NCBI GenBank assembly: GCA_026225255.1
Contig: JAMFSJ010000076.1
Span: 1-59,824, forward strand
DNA: 59,824 nucleotides
Source: Methylacidimicrobium fagopyrum
GTDB lineage: Bacteria > Verrucomicrobiota > Verrucomicrobiia > Limisphaerales > UBA11358
Reading direction: 5' to 3'
The position numbers and the translations under genes were made by a program. The notes under the pieces were generated by a model, which did not search any database, had not been told where the DNA came from, and saw nothing but the letters and a program-made list of their open reading frames with translations. Below, piece by piece: positions 52,328 through 59,824 of this stretch. Numbering within the stretch: position 1 is the first letter of the stretch; every line of letters begins with the position of its first letter.

Positions 52328-53324
52328 GGCTCGCCTCCACAATCACCGTTTTTGCTTCGCTAAATAATTTGAGGCGCACGTTGCGCACGTAAGCGTCGAG
52401 CGCGCCGGCACCGTTTTTCTTCAAGTCCACCAATTGATCCGCCAACGCGACGATCGGTTGCACTTCGGCCTGCGCCTTGAGCGTTTCGATTTCCACGGCG
52501 CGCCGGGATTGCACGATTTTTTGATCCGCGCTCGCTTGCGCCAAACTGATGCTGGACGAAACTTCATTGTAAGCCGTGTTGATCGCGGCGAGGGCGGATT
52601 CCACTTCCGGTGGTGGATCAATGCCCGTGATCAACGACGCCTCCAGCGTGATACCATAGCGCGCCGCCGAACCGAGGCATTCCCGATCCATGCGTTCATT
52701 GATGTCGCGCAGATTTTTCCGCAGATCGTTGATGGAAATGCCGATCACCGCCGTGGCCGCAATGTTATGCGGCGCCGTATCAGCGGGATTTTTCACGGCG
52801 GGCGGGGCTTCAAAATTCGCGATGCGTTCGCGCAGAATTGAAATGAAATAGCCCATGACATGAATGATCGGCTGTTTCACGCCGAAGACATACGCGTAAA
52901 GATTCCGTTCCGAAATGCGCCAGCGAATCTGCCCTTTTAAACCGGTGTTGAGTTGATCTTTGGTGACGGCTTCGAGAATGGTGCCTTGCGAATTGACCGA
53001 CGGATCTTCCAGATCCAGTGCCATGTTCATCGTCTGCGTGGCGACGGTGACTTTATAAACGCGTTCCCACGGCCATTTGAAATACGGGCCGCCCGGGGGA
53101 ATGACGCGCACTTGTGGATAATTATAGCGTTCCCGTTCCTCGGCGCTCAACGCGGCGGAAATCGGATCGTCCAACGTCGTCGCCGTGCCCACGCGTTCCG
53201 CGCGACCGAAACAGGTTTTCACCGCGCGTTCATTTTGGTCCACCGTATAAAATCCCGCAGCGAGATAGCGGACGAGAAACCACGCGATAAAACCAATGAC
53301 ACAACCGAAGAATATAGTTCCCAT
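52320..53324 (-). CDS. SPFH/Band-7 membrane protein A (HflK-like)
   Basis: A 334-residue protein, read from ATG 53324 (MGTIFFGCVIGFIAWFLVR); an ATG 48 bases upstream is also in frame. One transmembrane helix (residues about 4-22), then an SPFH domain (GFYTVDQNERAVKTCFGRAE, GQIRWRISERNLYAYVFGV, NDLRKNLRDINERMDRECLG) and a coiled C-terminal region (SLAQASADQKIVQSRRAVEI) like HflK. It is translationally coupled to the next gene. Two neighbouring SPFH genes are typical of HflK/HflC-type complexes. Confidence 0.87.
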   Translation of the reverse strand: MGTIFFGCVIGFIAWFLVRYLAAGFYTVDQNERAVKTCFGRAERVGTATTLDDPISAALSAEERERYNYPQVRVIPPGGPYFKWPWERVYKVTVATQTMNMALDLEDPSVNSQGTILEAVTKDQLNTGLKGQIRWRISERNLYAYVFGVKQPIIHVMGYFISILRERIANFEAPPAVKNPADTAPHNIAATAVIGISINDLRKNLRDINERMDRECLGSAARYGITLEASLITGIDPPPEVESALAAINTAYNEVSSSISLAQASADQKIVQSRRAVEIETLKAQAEVQPIVALADQLVDLKKNGAGALDAYVRNVRLKLFSEAKTVIVEASHE

Positions 53325-53522
53325 AAGTTGATAAGTGTTTAGACCAGCTTGTGATACGCGCCGGCCCAACATTCTACAAGGAAAAAGCGGTTCCAAAATG
53401 GGAGTGATTTTGGAATGACGAAAGATTTAACCACGGATGGAACAAATGAGCCCGGATTGAAAAAAGACTTGGACGCGGATGGCGCGAATTAATGGAAATT
53501 TAATTCGCGTCTGATTTTAGGA

Positions 53523-53975
53523 TCACTTCCAAGCATCCCGCCACATGTCGGGATACCAACGGCCTTCGTCCATCTCAATGAGATCGAAATCGGTTATCAC
53601 CGAACCATCGTCTTTCACGCCGTATTGCTGGATCATCGCCGGAATGAATTCAGCCGTCTCATCGTCGCGCCAGCCGCGCTTGCTCATGAAGCTGTTGTAA
53701 ATTAATACTTCTTCGTCGGTGAGCGGACGGCCCTGCGCGAAGCACCAAGCGAGCACTTCTTGATCCGTCTTTCCGGCGAGCACCTCGGCTTTGACGTCGT
53801 TGTAACGCACGCGTAAATAACGGCAGGTGCGGCCATCGAAACCTTGGCCGAGCATGTCATGATAATCCGACGGGAGCTGGCCTTGCGCGTGCAGCCGAAT
53901 CTTGGAACACATCCGGGCAAAATAAAACAGTTTGCCCGTTTTCTCGAAACAGCCTTTGATTCCTTCAATTTTCAT
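53523..53975 (-). CDS. DUF5069-family protein
   Basis: A 150-residue soluble protein. Signature stretches: CFEKTGKLFYFARMCSKIRL, QLPSDYHDMLGQGFDGRTCRYL and TDQEVLAWCFAQGRPLTDEE. The family (DUF5069) is common in Verrucomicrobia and other bacteria and has no known function. The gene lies between the SPFH pair and frr. A repeat-like tract (ACCACGGATGGAACAAATGA...) lies between it and the SPFH gene. Confidence 0.82.
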   Translation of the reverse strand: MKIEGIKGCFEKTGKLFYFARMCSKIRLHAQGQLPSDYHDMLGQGFDGRTCRYLRVRYNDVKAEVLAGKTDQEVLAWCFAQGRPLTDEEVLIYNSFMSKRGWRDDETAEFIPAMIQQYGVKDDGSVITDFDLIEMDEGRWYPDMWRDAWK

Positions 53976-54019
53976 AATGAAATTTCGGCGGCGTCCGGCT
54001 TTTCAATCCTACGCCTAGC

Positions 54020-54580
54020 TCAAACCGTCATGATCTCTTTTTCTTTGTTCATGACGAGCGAGTCAATTTTTCCGCTGTAGAGGTCGGTGAGCTTTTGAAT
54101 TTCTTTTTCAGCGACTTCAATTTCTTCTTCCCCGACGCCACCGGCAGTCTTGGCTTTCTTCAATAATTCCAAGGAGTCGCGGCGAACGTGGCGGAGGGCG
54201 ACGCGACCGTCTTCGGCGAGTTTCTTCGTGATCTTGACGAATTCCACGCGGCGTTCCTGACTCAATTCGGGAAAGCTGATGCGAATACCTTTGCCTTGCA
54301 CGGCGGGCGAAAGACCGAGGTTCGCCTTTTGAATCGCCTTCTCAATCGCCTGAATGCTGGTCATGTCCCACGGTTGCACGAACAACTGACGCGGTTCCGG
54401 CGTGGTGATGCCGGCGAGTTCGCGGATGCGCATTTGCGAGCCGTAAACTTCCACTAAAATATTTTCGATGAGCGTCGCCGAGGCTTTGCCCGTGCGCACA
54501 CCGGCAAATTCGTGCATGACCACTTGCTCGGTTTTGATCATCTTTTCTTCCGCTTCCATCAAAATTTCATCGGGTGACAT
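54020..54580 (-). CDS. frr: Ribosome recycling factor
   Basis: A 186-residue factor that splits post-termination ribosomes with EF-G. The N-terminal helical domain (MEAEEKMIKTEQVVMHEFAG, RTGKAS) and the second domain (PWDMTSIQAIEKAIQKANLG, GKGIRISFPELSQERR, GRVALRHVRRDSLELLKKAK) are all typical. Length is exactly normal. pyrH and tsf, often adjacent, are absent here. Confidence 0.97.
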   Translation of the reverse strand: MSPDEILMEAEEKMIKTEQVVMHEFAGVRTGKASATLIENILVEVYGSQMRIRELAGITTPEPRQLFVQPWDMTSIQAIEKAIQKANLGLSPAVQGKGIRISFPELSQERRVEFVKITKKLAEDGRVALRHVRRDSLELLKKAKTAGGVGEEEIEVAEKEIQKLTDLYSGKIDSLVMNKEKEIMTV

Positions 54581-54691
54581 AATGGAACGAGGCTAACAAC
54601 GAACGCGCGGCGGGTCGAATGAAAATTAAATGAGTAAAATGGCGCGCGCGTCAAACCTGGGAGGTTGGTGGTTGGACGCCGGGAGCTTTTT

Positions 54692-56335
54692 TCAGTCCGC
54701 TTCCGGCCAGCGAGCTTGGTTGATCATCGCGCGCAGGACGACATACAAAATCACTGCCACCACCGCTTCGCCGAGGACGAATCGCCAGAACCCGCCATGC
54801 GTCCAAGAAAACGACGCGGCGCCGGCGAGCGCGAAAGCGAAGAACAACACGGGAATCATGCTCAAGCCGCGACCGGCGGATTTGGCGGCGTCGGTGGGAA
54901 CGGATAGCGGCACGCCGCGTCCGCGCAGCGCGGGCACCAGCGCGAAAATCGGCAACGCAATCAGGCCCGGAATGAGCAGTAATAATTGGCCCGCATCACC
55001 TTGCAAAAACCACACAATCAATCCCACCAATAACATCATGGGCAATGCCAGTAGGCATAATACGGCGCGGCGAGCGCCGTGACACAACGCGGCAGGTCCG
55101 ACCATGGGCGCGGCGCGGAAGACATCCGCCGCCTGCCATTGTTGCGAGTATTGCAGGAGTTGTAATCCGAGCAGCGGCACGAGACCAAGATACGCGCCGG
55201 AGAACGGAATGCCGAAGCCGCCGCCGATCGACGAATTGTGCTGGCCGTAACCTTGCAGCAAAAAAACGAACGGCACGACGAGCATCGGGGCGAGGCCGGG
55301 ATAGATGCGGAGTTTCACATCGCGATCACGCACGAGATACGCGGCGACCAGCAAAAACGACGCGCGGGAAACCGGATCGCGCAGCCACCAACGCAACGGC
55401 GGCACGTTCACTAATTTATCCAGCCAACGATGGCGCCCACCCGTTTTGGTGACGCGGGTGGAAACCGTTTCGTTGAGTGACTGCAGACCAATTTCGTAAT
55501 CTTGCGCGAGTTTGCCGAACGCGAGCCACAGAATCAACGAGGTCACGATCAGCGCGATGGCGGCCAAGATCCACGAGGCGAATAGTGCGTCGCCCGCGAG
55601 CGCATCGTCCAAGCCGGCGAACCAGGCGGGCGGCAACAGTCCGATCCACCACGAGGTTTCGCTCAGGCTGAAAACATGGCCCACGCGAAAGAGCACGCGG
55701 GGCAAGATCTGGCCGCTCAAAACGGCGGCGATGGCGACGAAAACTTGGGCCATCGTCATCAAACCATCCAACCGTTCGCGCCCGAACCAGCGCAGACATA
55801 ATTGATACATCAACACGACGCTGCCGGTGCAAAATAACGCTTCGAGGGTCGTGGAAAAAAGATGGACGATGGGAAAACGCCAGCCCGCGGAATGGAATCC
55901 GACAAAGAATCCGACCAAATTAAACGCGAGCGCGAGCCACAGCGAGACTTCCACGAGCACGCGGATCTTCGCCCACAACATTGTTTTGGGACGGATGGGG
56001 CGATGCAATAAAATGTCGGCTTCTTCCTTGTTGAATAAAACTTCGCCGGCCGACGACGCGACGAACATGCCGAGAAAAGCAAACGTCAGCGCGTGGAGAT
56101 ACGCGGCCAGCGCGAAAACCGGTTGATGTCCAAACCCCAGCGCCATGCAGCCGAGCAGCGCGTAAAAGAAAAGGCTGAGCGTGAGTTTGGTGCCGACGGA
56201 TTTAGGCGCGGTTTGGATCTTTAAACTGCGGCCACTGCGCCCGCGTAAAAACAAAGTCAGGAATAATTGGCGTAATACTTTTTCCGACGACGGCACGGCT
56301 TCGGGCAAAATCGGCGGTAGCGCGATTTCGTTCAT
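54692..56335 (-). CDS. ABC-2 type exporter permease (large)
   Basis: A 547-residue integral membrane protein. At least ten hydrophobic helices are visible (about residues 60-80, 90-110, 130-155, 170-200, 210-240, 255-280, 330-350, 380-400, 420-450 and 515-540). It starts in an ATGA overlap with the ATPase gene and is therefore its partner. The domain has no named ortholog that I recognise; ABC-2 exporters move lipids, polysaccharides or drugs. The fold of the C-terminal half resembles exporters with a long loop. Confidence 0.82.
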   Translation of the reverse strand: MNEIALPPILPEAVPSSEKVLRQLFLTLFLRGRSGRSLKIQTAPKSVGTKLTLSLFFYALLGCMALGFGHQPVFALAAYLHALTFAFLGMFVASSAGEVLFNKEEADILLHRPIRPKTMLWAKIRVLVEVSLWLALAFNLVGFFVGFHSAGWRFPIVHLFSTTLEALFCTGSVVLMYQLCLRWFGRERLDGLMTMAQVFVAIAAVLSGQILPRVLFRVGHVFSLSETSWWIGLLPPAWFAGLDDALAGDALFASWILAAIALIVTSLILWLAFGKLAQDYEIGLQSLNETVSTRVTKTGGRHRWLDKLVNVPPLRWWLRDPVSRASFLLVAAYLVRDRDVKLRIYPGLAPMLVVPFVFLLQGYGQHNSSIGGGFGIPFSGAYLGLVPLLGLQLLQYSQQWQAADVFRAAPMVGPAALCHGARRAVLCLLALPMMLLVGLIVWFLQGDAGQLLLLIPGLIALPIFALVPALRGRGVPLSVPTDAAKSAGRGLSMIPVLFFAFALAGAASFSWTHGGFWRFVLGEAVVAVILYVVLRAMINQARWPEAD

Positions 56336-57102
56336 GGCCGGAAAGTTTTGGCAAAGTCTTCCGCGCGGCGTTCGAGTTCGGCGCCGCCGGTGAGGTTCGT
56401 AAATAATCTTTCCAACGTGCCGGAGTTGTGCGCGGCGACGAGTTCATCCGGTTTGCCGTCCAAAAGTAATTTTCCTTTATCAATGATGATGACGCGATGG
56501 CAGACGCGTTCCACGACATCCAAAATGTGCGAGCTGTAAACGATGGTTTTGCCTTCGCGCGCCAGCATTTGGATCAACGCTTTGAAACCGACCGCGGCGT
56601 TGGCATCGAGGCCGTCGAGCGGTTCATCGAAAAAAACGACGGGCGGATTGTGCAGCAGCGCGGACGTGATGACGACTTTGCGCCGCATGCCTTTGGAATA
56701 CGCGCCGAGTAATTTATCCGTGAGCGTTTCAAAACTGAGATCGAAGAACGCAATGAATTGTTTAATGCGGGCGCGCGCGGCGTTGGGCGGAATGCCGTAA
56801 AGCGCGGCGACCATCTCGAGATATTCCAAGCCGGTGAGCGATTCAAACACGGCACCGGATTCCGGCACGAAACCGACGTGACGTTTCACCTCGAGCAAAT
56901 CGCGTTGCAGATCGAAGCCGCTGATGGTGGCCGAACCGCTGGTGGGTTCGATCATGCCGGTGAGCATTTTCAACGTGGTGGATTTGCCTGCGCCGTTGGG
57001 GCCCAGAAAACCAACGATTTGCCCGGCGGGGATTTCGAACGACAATCCGGCCACCGCGGTTTGTGCGCCATAACACTTGGTCAGTTGAACGACGGAAATC
57101 AT
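56332..57102 (-). CDS. ABC exporter ATP-binding protein
   Basis: A 256-residue ABC ATPase. Walker A GFLGPNGAGKSTTLKML (about 33-49), Q-loop GFVPESGAVFESLT, ABC signature YSKGMRRKVVITSAL, Walker B PVVFFDEPLDGLDANA and the switch His in IVYSSHILDVVERV. Close to CcmA/ABC-2 exporters. It is coupled to the permease downstream, while another ABC-2 permease lies 225 bases upstream, across an inverted repeat. Confidence 0.93.
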   Translation of the reverse strand: MISVVQLTKCYGAQTAVAGLSFEIPAGQIVGFLGPNGAGKSTTLKMLTGMIEPTSGSATISGFDLQRDLLEVKRHVGFVPESGAVFESLTGLEYLEMVAALYGIPPNAARARIKQFIAFFDLSFETLTDKLLGAYSKGMRRKVVITSALLHNPPVVFFDEPLDGLDANAAVGFKALIQMLAREGKTIVYSSHILDVVERVCHRVIIIDKGKLLLDGKPDELVAAHNSGTLERLFTNLTGGAELERRAEDFAKTFRP

Positions 57103-57155
57103 GAGCGGCTTCCTTATGCCGCAAGCGCGCGGGTTTGGCGAACTAATTTATTTAA

Positions 57156-57275
57156 GAAATCTCTGCAAAAGCTATTTCGGCTGGTAGCGGCGGTCTGTGA
57201 CCGCCGGGTTTTCCAGTAATTTCACAGCCAACGGCGGTCATAGACCGCCACTACAGCACTTTTTGCAGAGATTTC
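57156..57275. repeat. 120-bp nested inverted repeat between ABC exporter genes
   Basis: Outer arms GAAATCTCTGCAAAA (57156-57170) and its perfect complement (57261-57275) enclose inner arms 57184-57206 and 57232-57254 (GTAGCGGCGGTCTGTGACC... with two mismatches). The centre is 25 nt. It looks like a small non-coding mobile element and separates two transporter genes. Confidence 0.9.
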
Positions 57276-57327
57276 ATTTAGGGATTGGCCGCTGGGCACT
57301 GGCCGGACTCAGAGCAGGGGCGTCATT

Positions 57328-58134
57328 TTAGCCGCCGAACGCAGAATATTTTTTGATGCCGCGCCCCCACATGAAACGCGCGGAACCATACGCGAGCAGC
57401 ACCCAGCCCGCTTGGATCGCCAGCCCGAGCCACAGAGCGTTGCCGGCCACTTTGCCCATATAAACGCTGATCGGAAAATAGAGCAGATACGGGAACGGCG
57501 TGAACATCAGCGCGTGAAACAGCGGCGCGGGCAGCAACGCCAGGGGAAATAAATGGCCGCTCGCCAGATATTCAAACGCGAATAGAATGAAGATGAACGT
57601 GGATATTTCCAACAGCCAGAACGCCAGCATGGCCATGGCGTAGGAGATGAAAAATTGCAGCAAAGCCGTCAGCAAAAGGGACACGGGAAAAACGATGAGC
57701 GCGAGACCGTTCACCGGCATGACGAAATAGGTTCGGTAACAGAAAATGAAGATCGCCAGCGGAATGATCGCCATCATGATGAAGGCGATTCGTCCCGAAA
57801 AAAACAGGCAGAGGCGATACCACAGATAATCCACCGGCTTGAGGAGGAATTGGCTGATGTTGCCTTCGCGGATGTCGGCGGCGATCTGCCAATCGTCTTC
57901 GTTCACCGCCGTGAAGACATCCACCACCGCCACGAGCATGTAATAAAAAATCATCTGCGACTGCGAAAAACCGTTCTGCTCAACGGTTCCGCCGTTGTTC
58001 GCGTAGATCGTGCGCCAGAGCGAGAGCATGGCGAACAGCGGGATGAAACTGAAGAGCGTCCGCGTCAAATAATTGAAGCGGTAAGTCAGATTGCTCTGCA
58101 AGCCAATGCCGATGACGTGCCAGTATTTTTTCAT
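57328..58134 (-). CDS. ABC-2 family permease (second subunit)
   Basis: A 268-residue membrane protein from ATG 58134, with six helices (about residues 22-42, 58-78, 115-135, 140-165, 175-200 and 230-255). The loop TRTLFSFIPLFAMLSLW and NEDDWQIAADIREGNISQ matches ABC-2 exporter permeases of the DUF990 group. It is upstream of the ATPase and large permease on the same strand and probably belongs to the same exporter. The 120-bp inverted repeat lies between them, so separate transcription is possible. Confidence 0.82.
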   Translation of the reverse strand: MKKYWHVIGIGLQSNLTYRFNYLTRTLFSFIPLFAMLSLWRTIYANNGGTVEQNGFSQSQMIFYYMLVAVVDVFTAVNEDDWQIAADIREGNISQFLLKPVDYLWYRLCLFFSGRIAFIMMAIIPLAIFIFCYRTYFVMPVNGLALIVFPVSLLLTALLQFFISYAMAMLAFWLLEISTFIFILFAFEYLASGHLFPLALLPAPLFHALMFTPFPYLLYFPISVYMGKVAGNALWLGLAIQAGWVLLAYGSARFMWGRGIKKYSAFGG

Positions 58135-58208
58135 CCAGGCGCAAATTTTAACGGTGAATGCGCGGAAGGCGAACGTAATTTTTTCCGGGGCCGAGAGAAA
58201 TGTGCATG

Positions 58209-58365
58209 GGTGGGGTGAGACTCCGTCGAGCCGTGACTTTTTTGACAGAATGACAGAATGAGCAGAATGGGAGGGGATGGCGTGGTGAATCGTTTTCTTG
58301 GCGGCTCTGCGTCTTGGCGTGAACTTGCGCTCATGAGTCACGGCTCGACGGAGTCTCATCCCACC
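58209..58365. repeat. 157-bp inverted repeat with 29-nt arms
   Basis: Arms 58209-58237 and 58337-58365 (GGTGGGATGAGACTCCGTCG and on) are inverted copies matching at 28 of 29 positions, with a 99-bp centre including TGACAGAATG and GGCGGCTCTGCG segments. This is the shape of a small miniature inverted-repeat element, but no target duplication was confirmed. Confidence 0.85.
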
Positions 58366-58394
58366 GCAAATAATCACCTGCCTTACGCCGCCCC

Positions 58395-58462
58395 GGAGCG
58401 CCGATCTCCTGATCGGCTCGCGGCTCGCATTCCCCACGTGCCGATCGGGCGATCGGCGCTCC
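58395..58462. repeat. Second copy of the GGAGCGCCGATCTCC inverted repeat
   Basis: Arms 58395-58416 and 58441-58462. The left arm is identical to the element at 10573; the right arm differs by two bases. The loop differs in sequence. It is part of the same dispersed family. Confidence 0.9.
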
Positions 58463-58478
58463 GACCGGGTAAAAGGTA

Positions 58479-58500
58479 GGGCGGAGCTGTCGCTCCGCCC
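58479..58500 (-). terminator. Hairpin at the end of the fibronectin gene
   Basis: Perfect 9-bp stem GGGCGGAGC / GCTCCGCCC with a 4-nt loop, followed on the minus strand by TACCTTTTACC, 13 bases past the stop of the fibronectin gene. The stem matches other terminators, but the T-run is weak. Confidence 0.65.
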
Positions 58501-58512
58501 ATTTATAATTCC

Positions 58513-59130
58513 TTACGTGGCCATGTGCGAGACCACATCGCTCCACGGGCTGCGCTGGTTGCTGGAACCGAAGGCCCGCGCGCGGAAATCATACAGAGTT
58601 CCCGGTGTCAGTCCGGGCAACTGTGAGTCACTCGGCTTGGTAAAAGTTTCACCATGCGCCCACGCGCCATTGCCCGAGTTATACTGCACCTCGATCGCCC
58701 ATGAATTTTCTGCCGGAGCGAATTTGAAGTCCATGATCCCATTCCCCAACGGCGTCGTCGAGAGGATGGACGTTGGGCCCACGGGCAACTGCCGCGGATG
58801 CATGGAGTTGCCGACTTCGTAGCCGGAGGATAATAAGACGACTTCATCATTATCCGCCATCATCTCCACGTAATCCGCCAGTTTATTTAACAACGCGATC
58901 AACAGCGTGCGCGCCGCATTTTTTATCGCCGTCGCCTCCTTGCCGCCACTCATTTTGGCGGCGATGTCCTTGGAGAAATCCATTGCCGCCGTGGCCAATT
59001 CCGCCGTGGTCACCGGTTGCGAGGGGAAGTGGCTATTGTCCGCCAACTCTACCGAGACATGCAGCCCGAAGTCGGCGAGCCATGGATCTGGTTTATTGGA
59101 ATAATCCCGGAGGATATAATATATAGGCAT
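58513..59130 (-). CDS. Fibronectin type III-containing protein
   Basis: A 205-residue protein with no signal peptide recognised. The first 120 residues are of unknown family (WLADFGLHVSVELADNSHFP, AAKMSGGKEATAIKNAARTL, IALLNKLADYVEMMADNDEV). The last 85 resemble a fibronectin III fold (PVGPTSILSTTPLGNGIMDF, WAIEVQYNSGNGAWAHGETF, LTPGTLYDFRARAFGSSNQR and SPWSDVVS, with the typical L-T-P-G-T-x-Y-x-F-R-x-R-A). It is monocistronic and could be surface-associated, but no export signal was seen. Confidence 0.72.
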   Translation of the reverse strand: MPIYYILRDYSNKPDPWLADFGLHVSVELADNSHFPSQPVTTAELATAAMDFSKDIAAKMSGGKEATAIKNAARTLLIALLNKLADYVEMMADNDEVVLLSSGYEVGNSMHPRQLPVGPTSILSTTPLGNGIMDFKFAPAENSWAIEVQYNSGNGAWAHGETFTKPSDSQLPGLTPGTLYDFRARAFGSSNQRSPWSDVVSHMAT

Positions 59131-59355
59131 AGATAAGTTTGGTTGATTGTTTACTGCACCACGGGAGTCGCCCCTTTGAAAACCAAACTCACGCCCTGAT
59201 CAAACCGTGGATTACTGTTATCTTCGACTCAAAAAGCGGATTGTCAAAATATATTATAGTTTGAATAATAAGTTCTAAACTATTATTAAAAGCAACCTGT
59301 TGCTAATCAGTTATTTCCAATCAGACGCCGGTTGTAAAAATAAATCATCGCAACC
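59131..59355. other. AT-rich spacer before the 21-bp repeat tract
   Basis: 225 bases with no gene. The stretch 59230-59300 is strongly AT-rich (TATTATAGTTTGAATAATAAG) and could hold a promoter for either flanking gene, but no clear elements were identified. Confidence 0.4.
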
Positions 59356-59793
59356 ATGCCGCTCGCCCTGAGTGAAGCCGCATTCCACAAGACGAACGTC
59401 GCATTCCACAAGATAAATGCCGCTTCTAACCAGATAGAAATCATTTCCCACAAGATAGAAATCATTTCCAACAAGATGAAAATCGTTTCTAACAAGACGG
59501 AAATCATTTCTAACAAGATGAAAGTCGTTTCTAACAAGACGGAAATCATTTCTAACAAGATGAAAGTCGTTTCTAACAAGATGAATGCCGCATTCAAAAA
59601 GATAAAAATCGTTTTCCGCACGAGGAAAGTTGATTTTTTCGAGGCTGAAGCGACTGTTTGCCCGAGGAATGTGTCTTACCGCCATTGGAAAGCATCATTC
59701 CACCACAGACTTGATCCACTCCAATCGAACGACTTAAGTTCATTCAAACCACCGGTTCAAACCCTCGTCCAGGCTTCCCTTAAATTATCCTAG
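59356..59793 (+). CDS. Hypothetical protein built on a 21-bp tandem repeat
   Basis: A 145-residue open frame, ATG 59356 to TAG. Residues about 9-88 are 7-residue repeats (ISNKMKVV, SNKTEIIS, NKTEIIS) with a Lys/Thr or Met at one position and Ile or Val at another, so a coiled coil or amphipathic helix is possible. The last 57 residues are non-repetitive. Both other strands and frames are also open across the tract, because the unit length is a multiple of three, so coding is not certain. No homology was recognised. Confidence 0.4.
   Translation: MPLALSEAAFHKTNVAFHKINAASNQIEIISHKIEIISNKMKIVSNKTEIISNKMKVVSNKTEIISNKMKVVSNKMNAAFKKIKIVFRTRKVDFFEAEATVCPRNVSYRHWKASFHHRLDPLQSNDLSSFKPPVQTLVQASLKLS
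59380..59620. repeat. 21-bp tandem repeat array
   Basis: About eleven units of ATTTCTAACAAGATGAAAGTC-type sequence, alternating AAGATGAAA and AAGACGGAA, with the outer units diverged. Unit length is 21 bp (about two helical turns), so the array keeps the DNA face in phase. Confidence 0.85.
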
Positions 59794-59824
59794 ACACCCA
59801 ATAAAGTGAGGCATAAAGTCAGAA

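Noticed and set aside
59307..59685. Two minus-strand open frames across the 21-bp repeat
   Set aside because: Leucine- and isoleucine-rich frames arise automatically because the repeat length is divisible by three; the plus-strand frame is the only one that continues into non-repetitive sequence at good length, and even that is uncertain.
1..59824. CRISPR array, intact insertion sequence or prophage
   Set aside because: No evenly spaced direct repeats with unique spacers and no transposase, integrase or phage structural genes were seen. The 21-bp tandem array at 59380 has no spacers.

Overview
This window reads as chromosomal DNA of a free-living bacterium of the Verrucomicrobiota, most likely a Pedosphaera/Limisphaera-type lineage. 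The reasons are: a pseudopilin-like secreted protein with the long prepilin leader typical of that phylum (41442-42341); many weakly led genes with ATGA start-stop overlaps; spacers full of short palindromic and CCACAGAT-type repeats; and the mix of Sel1, fibronectin and beta-propeller exported proteins beside ordinary housekeeping genes. The phylum call is inference from gene style, because no rRNA is present.

Layout. 1-10570: 3' end of rpoC with a strong terminator, an exported beta-propeller protein, ftsB, mnmE, aroB, def and parB, with small membrane proteins between them. 10573-15570: a palindrome followed by a one-direction, overlapping gene set. It encodes a GbsR/MarR-type regulator with its own operator-like palindrome, a DCC-MBOAT fusion, a small membrane protein, a membrane desaturase, a DUF2071 protein and a TIGR01777-type epimerase. 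It looks like a regulated lipid-modifying operon of unknown product. 15744-24840: CNNM/CBS transporter-like protein, tilS (interrupted in frame by a palindromic repeat), rpsO-pnp, a polyprenyl synthase-ECF sigma-anti-sigma operon, and parA, about 15 kb from parB. 24938-33018: flavin reductase, gcvT, gcvH, a broken glutaredoxin copy in a hairpin array, an intact glutaredoxin and lipA, then a GNAT-membrane protein, a nitroreductase, a lipoprotein aldose epimerase and a YkgJ protein. 33235-39813: Sel1 lipoprotein, dus, ftsH, a predicted sigma-54-driven small RNA, and a DHH phosphoesterase. 39968-44047: an alpha-glucan locus (carbohydrate-binding protein, pseudopilin-like protein, GH13 amylase). 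44383-51267: pgk-tpiA-secG, an oligopeptide-binding lipoprotein, and the E2 and E3 subunits of a 2-oxoacid dehydrogenase. 51398-59824: an SPFH pair, a DUF5069 protein, frr, an ABC-2 exporter interrupted by a mobile-looking inverted repeat, a fibronectin III protein, and a 21-bp tandem repeat.

How the parts fit. Lipoate biology recurs: lipA and two lipoyl carriers (gcvH and E2) plus the lipoamide dehydrogenase are all here. Central glycolysis (pgk, tpiA) is transcribed divergently from the secreted amylase locus. No tRNA, rRNA, CRISPR array, phage or intact transposase was seen.

The two most interesting items are (i) a compact predicted non-coding RNA unit on the minus strand at about 38470-38594, with a textbook -24/-12 promoter and an intrinsic terminator about 95 nt apart, and (ii) the 10.7-15.6 kb lipid operon. 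The genome also shows active spread of small palindromes, including one inside the tilS reading frame.
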